Source of the DNA: Chryseobacterium sp. G0186
GTDB taxonomy: Bacteria; Bacteroidota; Bacteroidia; Flavobacteriales; Weeksellaceae
Assembly (NCBI RefSeq): GCF_003815675.1
Contig: NZ_CP033918.1
Coordinates: 1,240,001-1,304,000, forward strand
Direction of reading: 5' to 3'
Length of the DNA stretch: 64,000 bases
Shown: one piece after another, positions 15,829 to 24,427 of the stretch
Layout of the letters: each line of letters starts with the position of its first letter
Numbering within the stretch: position 1 is the first letter of the stretch
Notes under the pieces: model-generated
The model's input: only the letters and a program-made list of their open reading frames with translations
The model's database searches: none
What the model was told of the DNA's origin: nothing
Position numbers and translations under genes: made by a program

Positions 15829-17111
15829 TCGCAAAAATTGGTAGAAACAACAATCTTTTTGGAGTTTTGTCATACAATAATACCAAGATACAGCAGGAGA
15901 AAGGAGAAATTCTTTTGACCAACAAGATGATAGAAACCCTGAATGGTCAATATTCTGTGCCACAGTTGATGAAATCATTTGAACCTTATTTGATCGCTAA
16001 TCAAAAAACTGAAAAGCATACACTGCATATTTCTCTTAATCCTGATCCAGGAGACAATGTTTCTGATCAAAAATACAAAGAAATGGCTGAGCAGTATATG
16101 CGTGAGATGGGCTATGGAGAGCAGCCTTTTGTAGTGTTCAAACACACTGATATCGACCGCTCGCATATCCATATTGTTTCGGTATGTGTAGATGAAAATG
16201 GTAAAAAGATTTCTGATCAATTCGAAAAAATGAGGTCTATGAAAATCTGTAGGAAATTAGAAAAAGCATTCGGACTTCAACTGGCAACTGAAAAACCAAG
16301 TCAGCAAAATCAGAAAATTTTTCGTGCCGTAGATTACAAAAAAGGTAATGTGAAAAGTCAGATTTCTTCAGTCACTCGCTATCTCCCCGAATATTATCAA
16401 TTTCAAACATTGGGAGAATACAATGCATTACTTTCTCTCTATAATATTACTACCGAACAGATAGAAGGTGAATTGCATGGGAAATTGAAAAGGGGTTTAT
16501 TATATTTTCCTTTATCTGATAATGGAAAAAAGACAGGACATGCGCTTAAAGCTTCTTTATTTGGGAAAACAGCCGGACTTGAAAGCTTACAATTACATTT
16601 TGAGAAATGTAAACTCAGTCTGAAAAATAATCCTGCACAAGAAAGTCTAAAATCTCTTATTCTTAAAACTTTTCAGTCCACAGATAATGAATCTGATTTT
16701 AAAAGACAATTAGCTCAACATCATATTGATACTATCATTCGGAGAAATGAAAAAGGAAGAATCTATGGGGTAACATTCATAGACCATCATTCTAAAACAG
16801 TTTGGAATGGATCACGGTTAGGAAAAGAGCTTTCTGCTAATAGCTTTAATGATTGTTGGAACATGATTGTCAAGCCAGAGATAAAAGATCCGGGAGTGTC
16901 AAGCCCCAAACTATCCATGTCACATCCTGCTGGAATGACTGTGAAAAATCCACATCATTTGTTCGAATTCTTAACAACTAGCAAACAAGAAGACAACTGG
17001 GTTGAAGCACTGGAAGGCCTATTGCCCCAATTACAAGGAGAAGATTATGAAGAACAAAGTTTTGTCAACGAAATGATGAAGAAACGCAAACGCCAAAGAA
17101 GTCAGAAATAA
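15825..17111 (+). CDS. mobB: MobB relaxase
   Basis: A 428-residue relaxase/mobilisation nuclease, which nicks oriT and leads the strand into the recipient. The N-terminal half has KHTLHISLNPDPGD and the metal-binding histidine motif DRSHIHIVSVCVDENG (H114, H116) of MOB-P-type relaxases. The C-terminal part (about 290-340) carries a second small domain. Overlap with mobA and position before the coupling protein support the role. A catalytic tyrosine is not assigned with confidence; the N-terminal Y17/Y22 area is a possibility. Confidence 0.9.
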   Translation: MIAKIGRNNNLFGVLSYNNTKIQQEKGEILLTNKMIETLNGQYSVPQLMKSFEPYLIANQKTEKHTLHISLNPDPGDNVSDQKYKEMAEQYMREMGYGEQPFVVFKHTDIDRSHIHIVSVCVDENGKKISDQFEKMRSMKICRKLEKAFGLQLATEKPSQQNQKIFRAVDYKKGNVKSQISSVTRYLPEYYQFQTLGEYNALLSLYNITTEQIEGELHGKLKRGLLYFPLSDNGKKTGHALKASLFGKTAGLESLQLHFEKCKLSLKNNPAQESLKSLILKTFQSTDNESDFKRQLAQHHIDTIIRRNEKGRIYGVTFIDHHSKTVWNGSRLGKELSANSFNDCWNMIVKPEIKDPGVSSPKLSMSHPAGMTVKNPHHLFEFLTTSKQEDNWVEALEGLLPQLQGEDYEEQSFVNEMMKKRKRQRSQK

Positions 17112-17212
17112 TATATGGCCAGGTAAGGCAACCAAAAGCCAGATACTGCCAGATTACAATAGCAATTTTGTAAAGCCTTTAAATTAATTCCTGAACAGTA
17201 AGACATTAAATC

Positions 17213-19198
17213 ATGCAGGGAGAGGATGACTTAAGAGGGCTCGCCAAGATTATGGCCTTTATGCGTGCAGTCAGTATTCTTTTGGTACTGATGCATCTTT
17301 ATTGGTTTTGCTATCGTTTCTTTTTGGAACGGGGTTGGACGTTGGAAATCATCAATAAAATATTAGCAAATTTCGACCGAACGGCAGGCCTGTTTTCACA
17401 TCCCCTTTACACCAAAGTATTTGCAGTGGTTTTGTTGGCTTTGAGTTGTTTGGGAACTAAAGGGGTAAAAAATGAAAAGATAACCTGGTCAAAAATTTTC
17501 TTAGCAATAAGTATTGGCTTTGTGCTTTTCTTCCTTAATACACCATTGCTACATCTCTCTCAAGAAACAGCAATATTCCTCTATTTCATTACTATCTCAT
17601 TAGGGTATATTGCCTTATTAATGTCAGGCGTATGGATGACCCGATTGCTCAGTATCCATTTAACGGATGATGTATTCAACAACGAAAATGAGAGTTTCTG
17701 GCAGGAAACCAAATTGGTGGAAAATGAGTATTCCATCAACCTCCCTACTCAATTTTATTACAAAGGAAAATGGAATAAGGGATGGATCAATATTATCAAC
17801 CCTTTTAGAGCTTCAATTGTGCTGGGTACTCCGGGCTCAGGGAAATCGTTTGCTGTTATCAACAATTACATAAAGCAGCATATAGAGAAAGGCTTTAGCA
17901 TGTATATCTACGATTTTAAATTCGACGACCTTTCATCCATTGCCTATAATCATTTACTGAAACACAGCGATAAATATAAAGTAAAACCGAAATTTTACAT
18001 CATTAATTTTGATGATCCACGAAAAAGCCACCGATGTAATCCGTTAAATCCAAATTTCATGACAGATATTTCGGACGCTTATGAGGCTGCTTATACCATC
18101 ATGTTGAATCTCAATCGAAGCTGGATACAAAAGCAGGGAGATTTCTTTGTCGAAAGCCCCATTATTCTTTTGGCCGCCATTATTTGGTTTTTAAAAATAT
18201 ACAAAGAAGGGATCTATTGTACATTTCCACACGCTATCGAACTGCTGAATAAAAAGTATGAAGATATATTTACAATATTAACTTCATATTCAGAGTTGGA
18301 AAACTATTTATCTCCTTTCATGGATGCCTGGCAGGGAGGTGCACAGGATCAGCTTCAGGGTCAGCTTGCTTCTGCAAAAATTCCATTATCGAGAATGATA
18401 TCTCCACAGCTTTACTGGGTGATGACAGGAGATGATTTCTCTCTGGATATTAACAATCCGGAAGAACCAAAAATATTATGTGTAGGAAATAATCCTGATC
18501 GTCAGAATATTTATTCTACAGCCTTGGGATTGTATAATTCCAGGATTGTAAAGCTTATTAATAAAAAAGGCAGGCTTAAAAGTTCAGTGATTATAGATGA
18601 GTTACCTACTATTTATTTTAGGGGGCTTGATAATTTAATCGCAACAGCAAGAAGCAATAAAGTCTCAGTTTGTCTTGGATTCCAGGACTTTTCTCAATTG
18701 ACCAGAGATTATGGGGATAAAGAAAGTAAGGTTATTCAAAACACCGTTGGAAATATTTTCAGCGGTCAAGTTGTGGGTGAAACCGCAAAAAGTCTATCGG
18801 AGCGTTTCGGAAAAGTACTTCAAAAAAGACAGAGCATATCCATTAACAGAAACGATACCTCAACATCAATTTCAACACAATTAGATAATTTAATTCCCGC
18901 ATCTAAAATTTCCACCCTAACCCAAGGTTTTTTTGTGGGTGCTGTTTCAGATAATTTTGATCAGAGAATAGAACAGAAAATATTTCATTCTGAAATTGTT
19001 GTAGATAATGCAAAACTTTCGACCGAATTGAAAGATTATCATCCGATCCCGCAAATTCGTTCTTTTGATAATGAAGATTGTATGAAAACAGAAATAAACA
19101 AAAATTACAAGAAGGTTAAGACCGATATTCTTAGCATTATCACTGATGAGTTAGAAAGAATTAAAAATGATCCTGATTTACAACACTTAATCCAATAA
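17213..19198 (+). CDS. mobC: MobC type IV coupling protein (VirD4/TraG-like)
   Basis: A 661-residue coupling ATPase linking the relaxosome to the mating channel. Four hydrophobic segments occupy the first about 150 residues. Walker A GTPGSGKS is at 205-212 and a Walker B-like SSVIIDELPT lies near 460. The C-terminal TraM-recognition-type segment has TARSNKVSVCLGFQDFSQL. Length and layout are normal. It follows mobB by about 100 bases with nothing recognisable in between and ends at a shared terminator with rteC. Confidence 0.93.
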   Translation: MQGEDDLRGLAKIMAFMRAVSILLVLMHLYWFCYRFFLERGWTLEIINKILANFDRTAGLFSHPLYTKVFAVVLLALSCLGTKGVKNEKITWSKIFLAISIGFVLFFLNTPLLHLSQETAIFLYFITISLGYIALLMSGVWMTRLLSIHLTDDVFNNENESFWQETKLVENEYSINLPTQFYYKGKWNKGWINIINPFRASIVLGTPGSGKSFAVINNYIKQHIEKGFSMYIYDFKFDDLSSIAYNHLLKHSDKYKVKPKFYIINFDDPRKSHRCNPLNPNFMTDISDAYEAAYTIMLNLNRSWIQKQGDFFVESPIILLAAIIWFLKIYKEGIYCTFPHAIELLNKKYEDIFTILTSYSELENYLSPFMDAWQGGAQDQLQGQLASAKIPLSRMISPQLYWVMTGDDFSLDINNPEEPKILCVGNNPDRQNIYSTALGLYNSRIVKLINKKGRLKSSVIIDELPTIYFRGLDNLIATARSNKVSVCLGFQDFSQLTRDYGDKESKVIQNTVGNIFSGQVVGETAKSLSERFGKVLQKRQSISINRNDTSTSISTQLDNLIPASKISTLTQGFFVGAVSDNFDQRIEQKIFHSEIVVDNAKLSTELKDYHPIPQIRSFDNEDCMKTEINKNYKKVKTDILSIITDELERIKNDPDLQHLIQ

Positions 19199-19206
19199 AT
19201 GAATTA

Positions 19207-19245
19207 AAAAGCCTCTGACCATTTTTCCAAGCTCCTGAGGCTTTT
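19207..19245. terminator. Bidirectional terminator between mobC and rteC
   Basis: AAAAGCCTC (19207-19215) pairs with GAGGCTTTT (19237-19245). A-rich and T-rich ends suit termination of both convergent genes. Confidence 0.7.
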
Positions 19246-19262
19246 CAAATATAAAACAACAA

Positions 19263-20108
19263 CTATTCACTTTCGTTGTTGACAAAGTGTTGGTTTAGAT
19301 TATCACTGACCAATTGCAAAAACTTTGTAGGACCCTGTTTTCTGTTTCTAATTTCGAAAATTGTTTTATGAAAATTTCCCAGATCAGTATCCAAAGATTT
19401 TTCAACAAATTTGACCACTTCGCTTAATTCAATATTTCCTCCATTGAAACAACGCATATGATATAATGCATACACCAATTCGATTAGCCCTACTTTGGAT
19501 GCAGACCAGGCCAATGGAGAAATGGCTTTTCCCTTCACAGTATCGATCAGATTTTCAATCTGTTTTTTTAAGTATTGATCAAACTGCTGATTGGCAATAA
19601 AGCGAGCAATCAGATGATCGTGCGAGGTGGTAAAACTGGCATCAAAATTATAAAACCCAAATGATAGCTTCATTTTCAGATCATAAGAATTGCGGACAAA
19701 TATCTTATGATCGAGATAAGACGCATTACGTTTGTAATAGCTGTAAAATTCGGATTGTGAGACATAGAAATTCTTGAGTTTCTCCTGCTCTGCTTCATAA
19801 TATTTCTTGAGCACCTTTTTGCCGGCTGCAGGTTTATGTGATTCAAGATCCAAAATGGTTGAGTAATAAATAAACTTGGAGATAAACTCAGGCTTCAATT
19901 TCTTAAAGAAATAAACCTCTTCAGACAGACTCTCAAAATGATGGTTTGAAATCATTTCCTTTAACGTTCTGATAGACTCATCGATAAGAATCAATGACTT
20001 TTCTGAAACCTTCACCATATCCTGATCATCGTCATAGACTTCATGAATTTTTAGCTCTAAGTCATCATGTAATTTTTTAATTTTTCTAAAAAGAGTTTTT
20101 GTTACCAT
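19263..20108 (-). CDS. rteC: RteC-family regulator of conjugation
   Basis: A 281-residue protein matching the RteC family, helical winged-helix-type regulators that in CTnDOT activate excision genes. The family-typical C-terminal segment is present: SKVGLIELVYALYHMRCFNGGNIELSEVVKFVE, followed by DTDLGNFHKTIFEIRNRK. The N-terminal half is helical and charged. Length fits. No RteA/RteB sensor pair is visible here, so its own input is unknown. It is convergent with mobC and 46 bases downstream of the TPR-AraC regulator. Confidence 0.88.
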   Translation of the reverse strand: MVTKTLFRKIKKLHDDLELKIHEVYDDDQDMVKVSEKSLILIDESIRTLKEMISNHHFESLSEEVYFFKKLKPEFISKFIYYSTILDLESHKPAAGKKVLKKYYEAEQEKLKNFYVSQSEFYSYYKRNASYLDHKIFVRNSYDLKMKLSFGFYNFDASFTTSHDHLIARFIANQQFDQYLKKQIENLIDTVKGKAISPLAWSASKVGLIELVYALYHMRCFNGGNIELSEVVKFVEKSLDTDLGNFHKTIFEIRNRKQGPTKFLQLVSDNLNQHFVNNESE

Positions 20109-20154
20109 GTCCTTTTTTTAGAAATTTACAAAAAAACGTTTAGCAGGAATATAA

Positions 20155-21855
20155 TCAACTGATTCCCAACTTCTGTTTTCGTTTTTTAATATAATCCGTA
20201 GGACGTATACCGTTAATTTCATAAAACAGATTAGAAAAATTTTGACGTGCAGCAATGCCACATTCATCTGCTAGAGCTTCAATTCGGTAGTTAAGAAATT
20301 TATTGTTTGTATTCAGCAGATCTGTGATATAATTGATCCTAAGTTCTGCCATGTATTTATTAAAATTCATTCCTTTATTTTCGTTGATATATACTGACAG
20401 ATAATGAGAATTGGTTCCTAATTTCACAGCAATACTATTCTGTGTAAGGCCTTTCTTTTTAAATTGTAATTCCTGCTCAAATTTTTCAAGCTTTTCCCTT
20501 ATTTCTAAAGTCATTTCAGGAGTTAGGAAGGTTTTCCGAAGTGAATGTTCATCCAGTTCTTCCTTCTCAATATCACTAATTTTGTAAGTGCCATCCGCTA
20601 TTCTCTTCTGTAAAAGGTTATATTGCTTTTTAATTTTTTGATCCTTTCTGTATCGTACAACAAAAAATGTTAAAACAATACTGCCAGAAAAAATTAAAAT
20701 TTTAGCATATATCATTTTTTTCTTTCCTGATTTCTCAATATCATCTTTTTGCTCGATCAGCGTTTGGCGGTCATAATCTTTATGAAGCTTAGAAGAAAGA
20801 TAAGGGTAGTCTTTAGAAATAATACTGTCTGCTTTAAGCAATTGATTGGTAAAATATAGCTGCTTATTGACATCTTTATTTCGGTAATATTCAATGAGAT
20901 ATTTATAGCTACTATAAACTTCAGGGAGCACAAATTCATGCTTTTCAAAAATGGAATCTATTCTGTTATAGTATTTAATAGCAATCTCAGGATCATTTTC
21001 AGCTTCGGAAATTTTACCCAGGTAATAGTAGATTACCGTAGACCAGGCAAAATCATTGCGCTTTAAAATAATGGGTAAAGATTTTTCCAAATCAACCCTC
21101 GCCTCCTTAAAATTTTTCTTTTGAAATTTTAAAATCCCTATGCATTTTAAAAAGTAACTATTCTCCAAAGCAAAATCATGATCCTTTTCAGTAAGCCTAT
21201 ACCCCAGTTGGCTCAGACTGTCGCTTTTAGTAAAATTCATCAAATAACGATTAATAATCGTAATTTGATGAAGGGTGTTCAGATAACCTTTATTGTAGTT
21301 AAACTGGTCATTGACATGATTTTTTTCTTTTAACTTCTTGTCGTAATAAGTGAGGCAGTCTTCAAAATGTTCAAGAGCTTCGTCGTAATAGCCCAGATGT
21401 CCTTTAACAATTCCCAAATGGTACAAGACCTTATAATTAAGATATTGATCGTCGGAATCTTTTGAATATTGATAAGCCTTTAAATATTCGTTTAAGGCTA
21501 GTTTATATTTTTTCTGATAAAAATAATAGATGATTCCTTTGCTAAGATAATCTTTGCTGATATCATCTTTCGTTCCATGGGTAAGGCTAATACTGATGGC
21601 ACTGTCAGCATACTTAATCTTACTATTATAATCAAACTGTCTTCCGTCTCTGTAACCCTGAATCAGTTTTGTATAATTTCCCTCTTTTTTGGCTTTTGAA
21701 ATATATAACCTCACAGCAGGTAGCGCATCCCTGTCATCGATCGTCATTCTTTCATACGTTTTTCTTATTTCATTGAAAGTCCGTTCGTTTTGCTGTGAAA
21801 ATACAAAATGGGAAAAAGCAGAAAACAGGACGAGAAAGTAGTTTAACTTTTTCAT
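20155..21855 (-). CDS. TPR-containing AraC-type transcriptional regulator, membrane bound
   Basis: A 566-residue protein with a signal peptide (MKKLNYFLVLFSAFSHFVFS), a tetratricopeptide region (about 30-360, with repeats such as YLNYKVLYHLGIVKGHLGYY and WSTVIYYYLGKISEAENDP), one membrane helix near 385-400 (AKILIFSGSIVLTFFVV) and a C-terminal AraC-type HTH ending LADECGIAARQNFSNLFYEI. This one-protein sensor/regulator design is common in Bacteroidota: a periplasmic TPR sensor and a cytoplasmic DNA-binding domain. It is divergent from the lipoprotein-MauE operon, its probable target, with palindromes in the shared gap. Confidence 0.85.
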   Translation of the reverse strand: MKKLNYFLVLFSAFSHFVFSQQNERTFNEIRKTYERMTIDDRDALPAVRLYISKAKKEGNYTKLIQGYRDGRQFDYNSKIKYADSAISISLTHGTKDDISKDYLSKGIIYYFYQKKYKLALNEYLKAYQYSKDSDDQYLNYKVLYHLGIVKGHLGYYDEALEHFEDCLTYYDKKLKEKNHVNDQFNYNKGYLNTLHQITIINRYLMNFTKSDSLSQLGYRLTEKDHDFALENSYFLKCIGILKFQKKNFKEARVDLEKSLPIILKRNDFAWSTVIYYYLGKISEAENDPEIAIKYYNRIDSIFEKHEFVLPEVYSSYKYLIEYYRNKDVNKQLYFTNQLLKADSIISKDYPYLSSKLHKDYDRQTLIEQKDDIEKSGKKKMIYAKILIFSGSIVLTFFVVRYRKDQKIKKQYNLLQKRIADGTYKISDIEKEELDEHSLRKTFLTPEMTLEIREKLEKFEQELQFKKKGLTQNSIAVKLGTNSHYLSVYINENKGMNFNKYMAELRINYITDLLNTNNKFLNYRIEALADECGIAARQNFSNLFYEINGIRPTDYIKKRKQKLGIS

Positions 21856-21921
21856 ATACTGATTATTAGAACCTCACCATCTCAAAAATAGACATTTTGT
21901 TTTGAAATAAGTCAAATTTTA

Positions 21922-22017
21922 GAGAAATCAGATTTCTCACAAACAAAAGCCAAACAATTATTTGATTATCAACCAATTAAACAATAAATAAAAATGTATC
22001 AATTTTAAAATTGATAC
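21922..22017. promoter_or_regulatory. Two palindromes in the divergent regulator/lipoprotein promoter region
   Basis: GAGAAAT-CAG-ATTTCTC (21922-21938) and a perfect 22-base palindrome at 21996-22017, core TATCAATTTTAAAATTGATA. The ATTTTAAAATTG core is repeated at 22022-22033. They lie between the divergent genes and may be operators for the AraC-type protein. Confidence 0.45.
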
Positions 22018-22026
22018 GTGCCTATT

Positions 22027-22056
22027 TTAAAATTGCTCCGTAGAGCAGTTTTTTTT
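22027..22056 (+). terminator. Terminator- or attenuator-like hairpin ahead of the lipoprotein gene
   Basis: TTGCTC-CGTA-GAGCAG followed by a run of eight T. No plus-strand gene ends here, so it could be a leader attenuator for the operon starting at 22132. Confidence 0.4.
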
Positions 22057-22131
22057 GACTTCGCAGCCCGATACCTTTGGCTAAGAATTCTAAATCAATC
22101 CGGCCGGGATAACCAAATTAAAATCATTACT

Positions 22132-22362
22132 ATGAAAAAGTTTATCCCAATTTTAAGCCTTGCTATAGGCTCAGTTTGTTTACAGAACTGTATAAATCGA
22201 GACGAAGATATTGAGTCAGATTACAGAGTGTCCCCAGAGGTTCAAAAGACCATGATGATGCGGCAGGACTCTGCTAAATCAATAGAGGGAACAATAGATC
22301 CTAATCCTCCTGATCCGCCAGTTAGAGACGGAGATAATTGGCGGCTGTACAAAAATAATTAA
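22132..22362 (+). CDS. Small putative lipoprotein
   Basis: A 76-residue protein with a lipoprotein signal: MKKFIPILSLAIGSVCLQNC, with the acylated cysteine at residue 20. A short acidic and proline-rich mature part follows (DPNPPDPPVRDGDNWRLYK). The open frame extends upstream to 22018, but the ATG at 22132 gives the natural signal peptide. No family recognised. It is the first of four co-directional genes (lipoprotein, CPxSGxW peptide, MauE-like protein, DUF6520 peptide). Confidence 0.75.
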   Translation: MKKFIPILSLAIGSVCLQNCINRDEDIESDYRVSPEVQKTMMMRQDSAKSIEGTIDPNPPDPPVRDGDNWRLYKNN

Positions 22363-22378
22363 TCCTTCAGCATAATCC

Positions 22379-22546
22379 ATGATTCCTCATACCTCCATAT
22401 CAGTTGTTACAGGCTTACCATGTCCAAAAAGTGGCATCTGGGAAAGTATGGGGAATTTCAAAACAACTGTAACCGTATCCAAAGGTGAAATGATGCCCGA
22501 CTATTGTGGAAGGAAAACCAAATGGAAGTTAATTATTGCCTGTTAA
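22379..22546 (+). CDS. 55-residue CPxSGxW-motif peptide
   Basis: A small ORF from ATG 22379 to TAA 22544-22546. It contains GLPCPKSGIWESM and later KGEMMPDYCGRKTKW. The pattern CPxSGxW ... GExMP ... W recurs in small Bacteroidota and proteobacterial proteins as a compact fold of unknown function. It is placed 16 bases after the lipoprotein gene and 17 before the MauE-like gene, so translation in the same operon is likely. No signal peptide. The function is not known to me. Confidence 0.6.
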   Translation: MIPHTSISVVTGLPCPKSGIWESMGNFKTTVTVSKGEMMPDYCGRKTKWKLIIAC

Positions 22547-22563
22547 AACTATAAATATCAGCC

Positions 22564-24093
22564 ATGAAAGATTATAATAGCATCTTAGTAAAAGGTATAT
22601 CCTATTTCTTTATTCTCCTGTTCATTTACGCAAGTGTTAGTAAGCTTTTAGAGTTTGAGAAATTTCAAGTACAATTAGCACAATCACCATTACTCAGTGC
22701 ATATGCAGGGAGTATTTCCTATACAATAATTATCGTGGAATTAATAACCGCAGGATTACTTAGCATAAGCAAAAGTAGGATGTTCGGTCTTCTGGCTTCC
22801 TTTAATTTAATGATCGCATTTAGTATTTATATCTACTTAATTCTGTATCATAGTGAATTTATTCCATGTTCTTGTGGTGGTATATTGGAAGATATGGGCT
22901 GGAAAACTCACTTGATTTTTAATATTATCACAGTTATTATAGCAGGACTAGCAATCATAATAGCTAATAGATCATCTACCAGCTACACAGTATTTCCACG
23001 GGTATCTGTACGACTATGGCTTATGTTAGGCACTGGTACTTTAAGTAGCTGCCTTGTCATATACCTTTTCTTTTCGTCCGAATATATCATTAAAAAAGAA
23101 AATAATTTTACAAGGAGATTCTTATCTCATCCTATCATTCAAGAAAATATTTTGAACCTTGGAGTTGATTCGTACTATTTTGCTGGAATTAGTGGAGATA
23201 CACTCTATTTAGGTAATAAGACATCTCCATTCCAGATTTTGAAGATAGATATAGGATTAATAGATAAGAAGCTGGTTAAAGTTATTCCAGAAGGTCAATT
23301 TACTTTTAAGTCTTTATCTTATGAAGTGTCTGACAATAGTATATTTGGGTTTGATGGTACCGTTCCGGTTGTATACACCTGTTCTTTATCATCTACAATA
23401 AAACTCAGAACAATTAGCTATCAAGATGCTTTTTTCAGTCAGCTTCTTGTTTTGGATTCTTTGCACTTTGCTATCAGAACTAAGGAAGGTTCCGGTATGA
23501 ATAACGTTTTGGGGCTGTTGGATATTCAAACTGAACCTAAAATTCAGCTCAATAAAAATATTCTTTCTTCCAAGAGCCAAAACCATTTTGATACAGATGG
23601 AAAACTTCTATTTGATCATAAAACAAATGAGCTGTATTATATATTCTTTTACCGAAATCAAATTTTAAGAATAAACAGAAATCTCAATCTCATAGATAAA
23701 ATAAAAACCATTGATACTATTTCTGTTCCTATGATAGAAACTGTAAAGCTAAAGGATGGTACAACTAAAATGAGCCATCCATCTAAAGTAATCAACCTAT
23801 CAACAACTTTGCACGATGGACTTATATTCAACAGATCCAGCCTAATGGGTAAACATGAAATAAAAGAAAGCTGGAAATCATCATCAATTATTGACGTATA
23901 CAAAATTAATCCTTCTCAATATTGGGGCAGTTTTTATGTACAGCACCGCGGCGGTAAATCATTGTCTCATATGCTTGTCACCGATCAGTATTTCTTTGCG
24001 CTGGTTGGAAATGATCTCATCCGTTACAAAATAAGACAACCACTCACAGATGGGATGAATGGGGGTAAGCCGAAAAACCATAAAACAGAGTAG
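22564..24093 (+). CDS. MauE/DoxX-like membrane protein with C-terminal beta domain
   Basis: A 509-residue protein. The first about 145 residues form four membrane helices of the MauE/DoxX family (opening SYFFILLFIYASVSKLLEF) with a conserved CSCGG motif (C102, C104), suggesting thiol-redox chemistry. A fifth helix near 155-175 leads to a long beta-rich extracytoplasmic region (about 190-500) with repeated short strand patterns like a beta-propeller (inference). It may handle disulfides of the four-cysteine peptide encoded 26 bases downstream. Such fusions are typical of Chryseobacterium/Sphingobacterium-like genomes. Confidence 0.75.
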   Translation: MKDYNSILVKGISYFFILLFIYASVSKLLEFEKFQVQLAQSPLLSAYAGSISYTIIIVELITAGLLSISKSRMFGLLASFNLMIAFSIYIYLILYHSEFIPCSCGGILEDMGWKTHLIFNIITVIIAGLAIIIANRSSTSYTVFPRVSVRLWLMLGTGTLSSCLVIYLFFSSEYIIKKENNFTRRFLSHPIIQENILNLGVDSYYFAGISGDTLYLGNKTSPFQILKIDIGLIDKKLVKVIPEGQFTFKSLSYEVSDNSIFGFDGTVPVVYTCSLSSTIKLRTISYQDAFFSQLLVLDSLHFAIRTKEGSGMNNVLGLLDIQTEPKIQLNKNILSSKSQNHFDTDGKLLFDHKTNELYYIFFYRNQILRINRNLNLIDKIKTIDTISVPMIETVKLKDGTTKMSHPSKVINLSTTLHDGLIFNRSSLMGKHEIKESWKSSSIIDVYKINPSQYWGSFYVQHRGGKSLSHMLVTDQYFFALVGNDLIRYKIRQPLTDGMNGGKPKNHKTE

Positions 24094-24119
24094 GCAAAAA
24101 TTTATAACATCAAAATATC

Positions 24120-24395
24120 ATGAAAAAATTAAGATCAGCAATTTTACCATTAGTAATTGCTACCGTAGGTGTAGGAAGCGCATTTGCTACTACGACTAAC
24201 AAGAATACAAATTCAGTTGATATTCAAGGTTATTTGTTCCGACCTAACGAAGTGGAACAATGTCAACCTGTGTCAAAGTTTTGTGACAATAATGGTGCCT
24301 TCGACTGTACAGTTTCAGGACCAGGAACGGAGGCCTTGCGAATTTTTAACGGCACAAGCTGCCCTAATATACTAAAACATAGTGTTGCTAATTAA
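24120..24395 (+). CDS. DUF6520-family exported peptide
   Basis: A 91-residue secreted protein: signal peptide MKKLRSAILPLVIATVGVGS with cleavage near AFA, then a mature segment of about 65 residues with four cysteines (contexts EQCQP, KFCDN, FDCTV, TSCPN). This fits DUF6520 peptides that accompany MauE/DoxX redox proteins. The spaced cysteines could form two disulfides. It ends directly before a strong terminator shared with the convergent S9 peptidase gene. Confidence 0.75.
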   Translation: MKKLRSAILPLVIATVGVGSAFATTTNKNTNSVDIQGYLFRPNEVEQCQPVSKFCDNNGAFDCTVSGPGTEALRIFNGTSCPNILKHSVAN

Positions 24396-24427
24396 AAAAA
24401 AAGGATGCCTTTCGGCATCCTTTTTTA
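24394..24427. terminator. Bidirectional terminator
   Basis: GGATGCC (24403-24409), loop TTTC, GGCATCC (24414-24420), flanked by nine A on the left and six T on the right. It serves both the DUF6520 gene and the convergent S9 peptidase. Confidence 0.9.
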
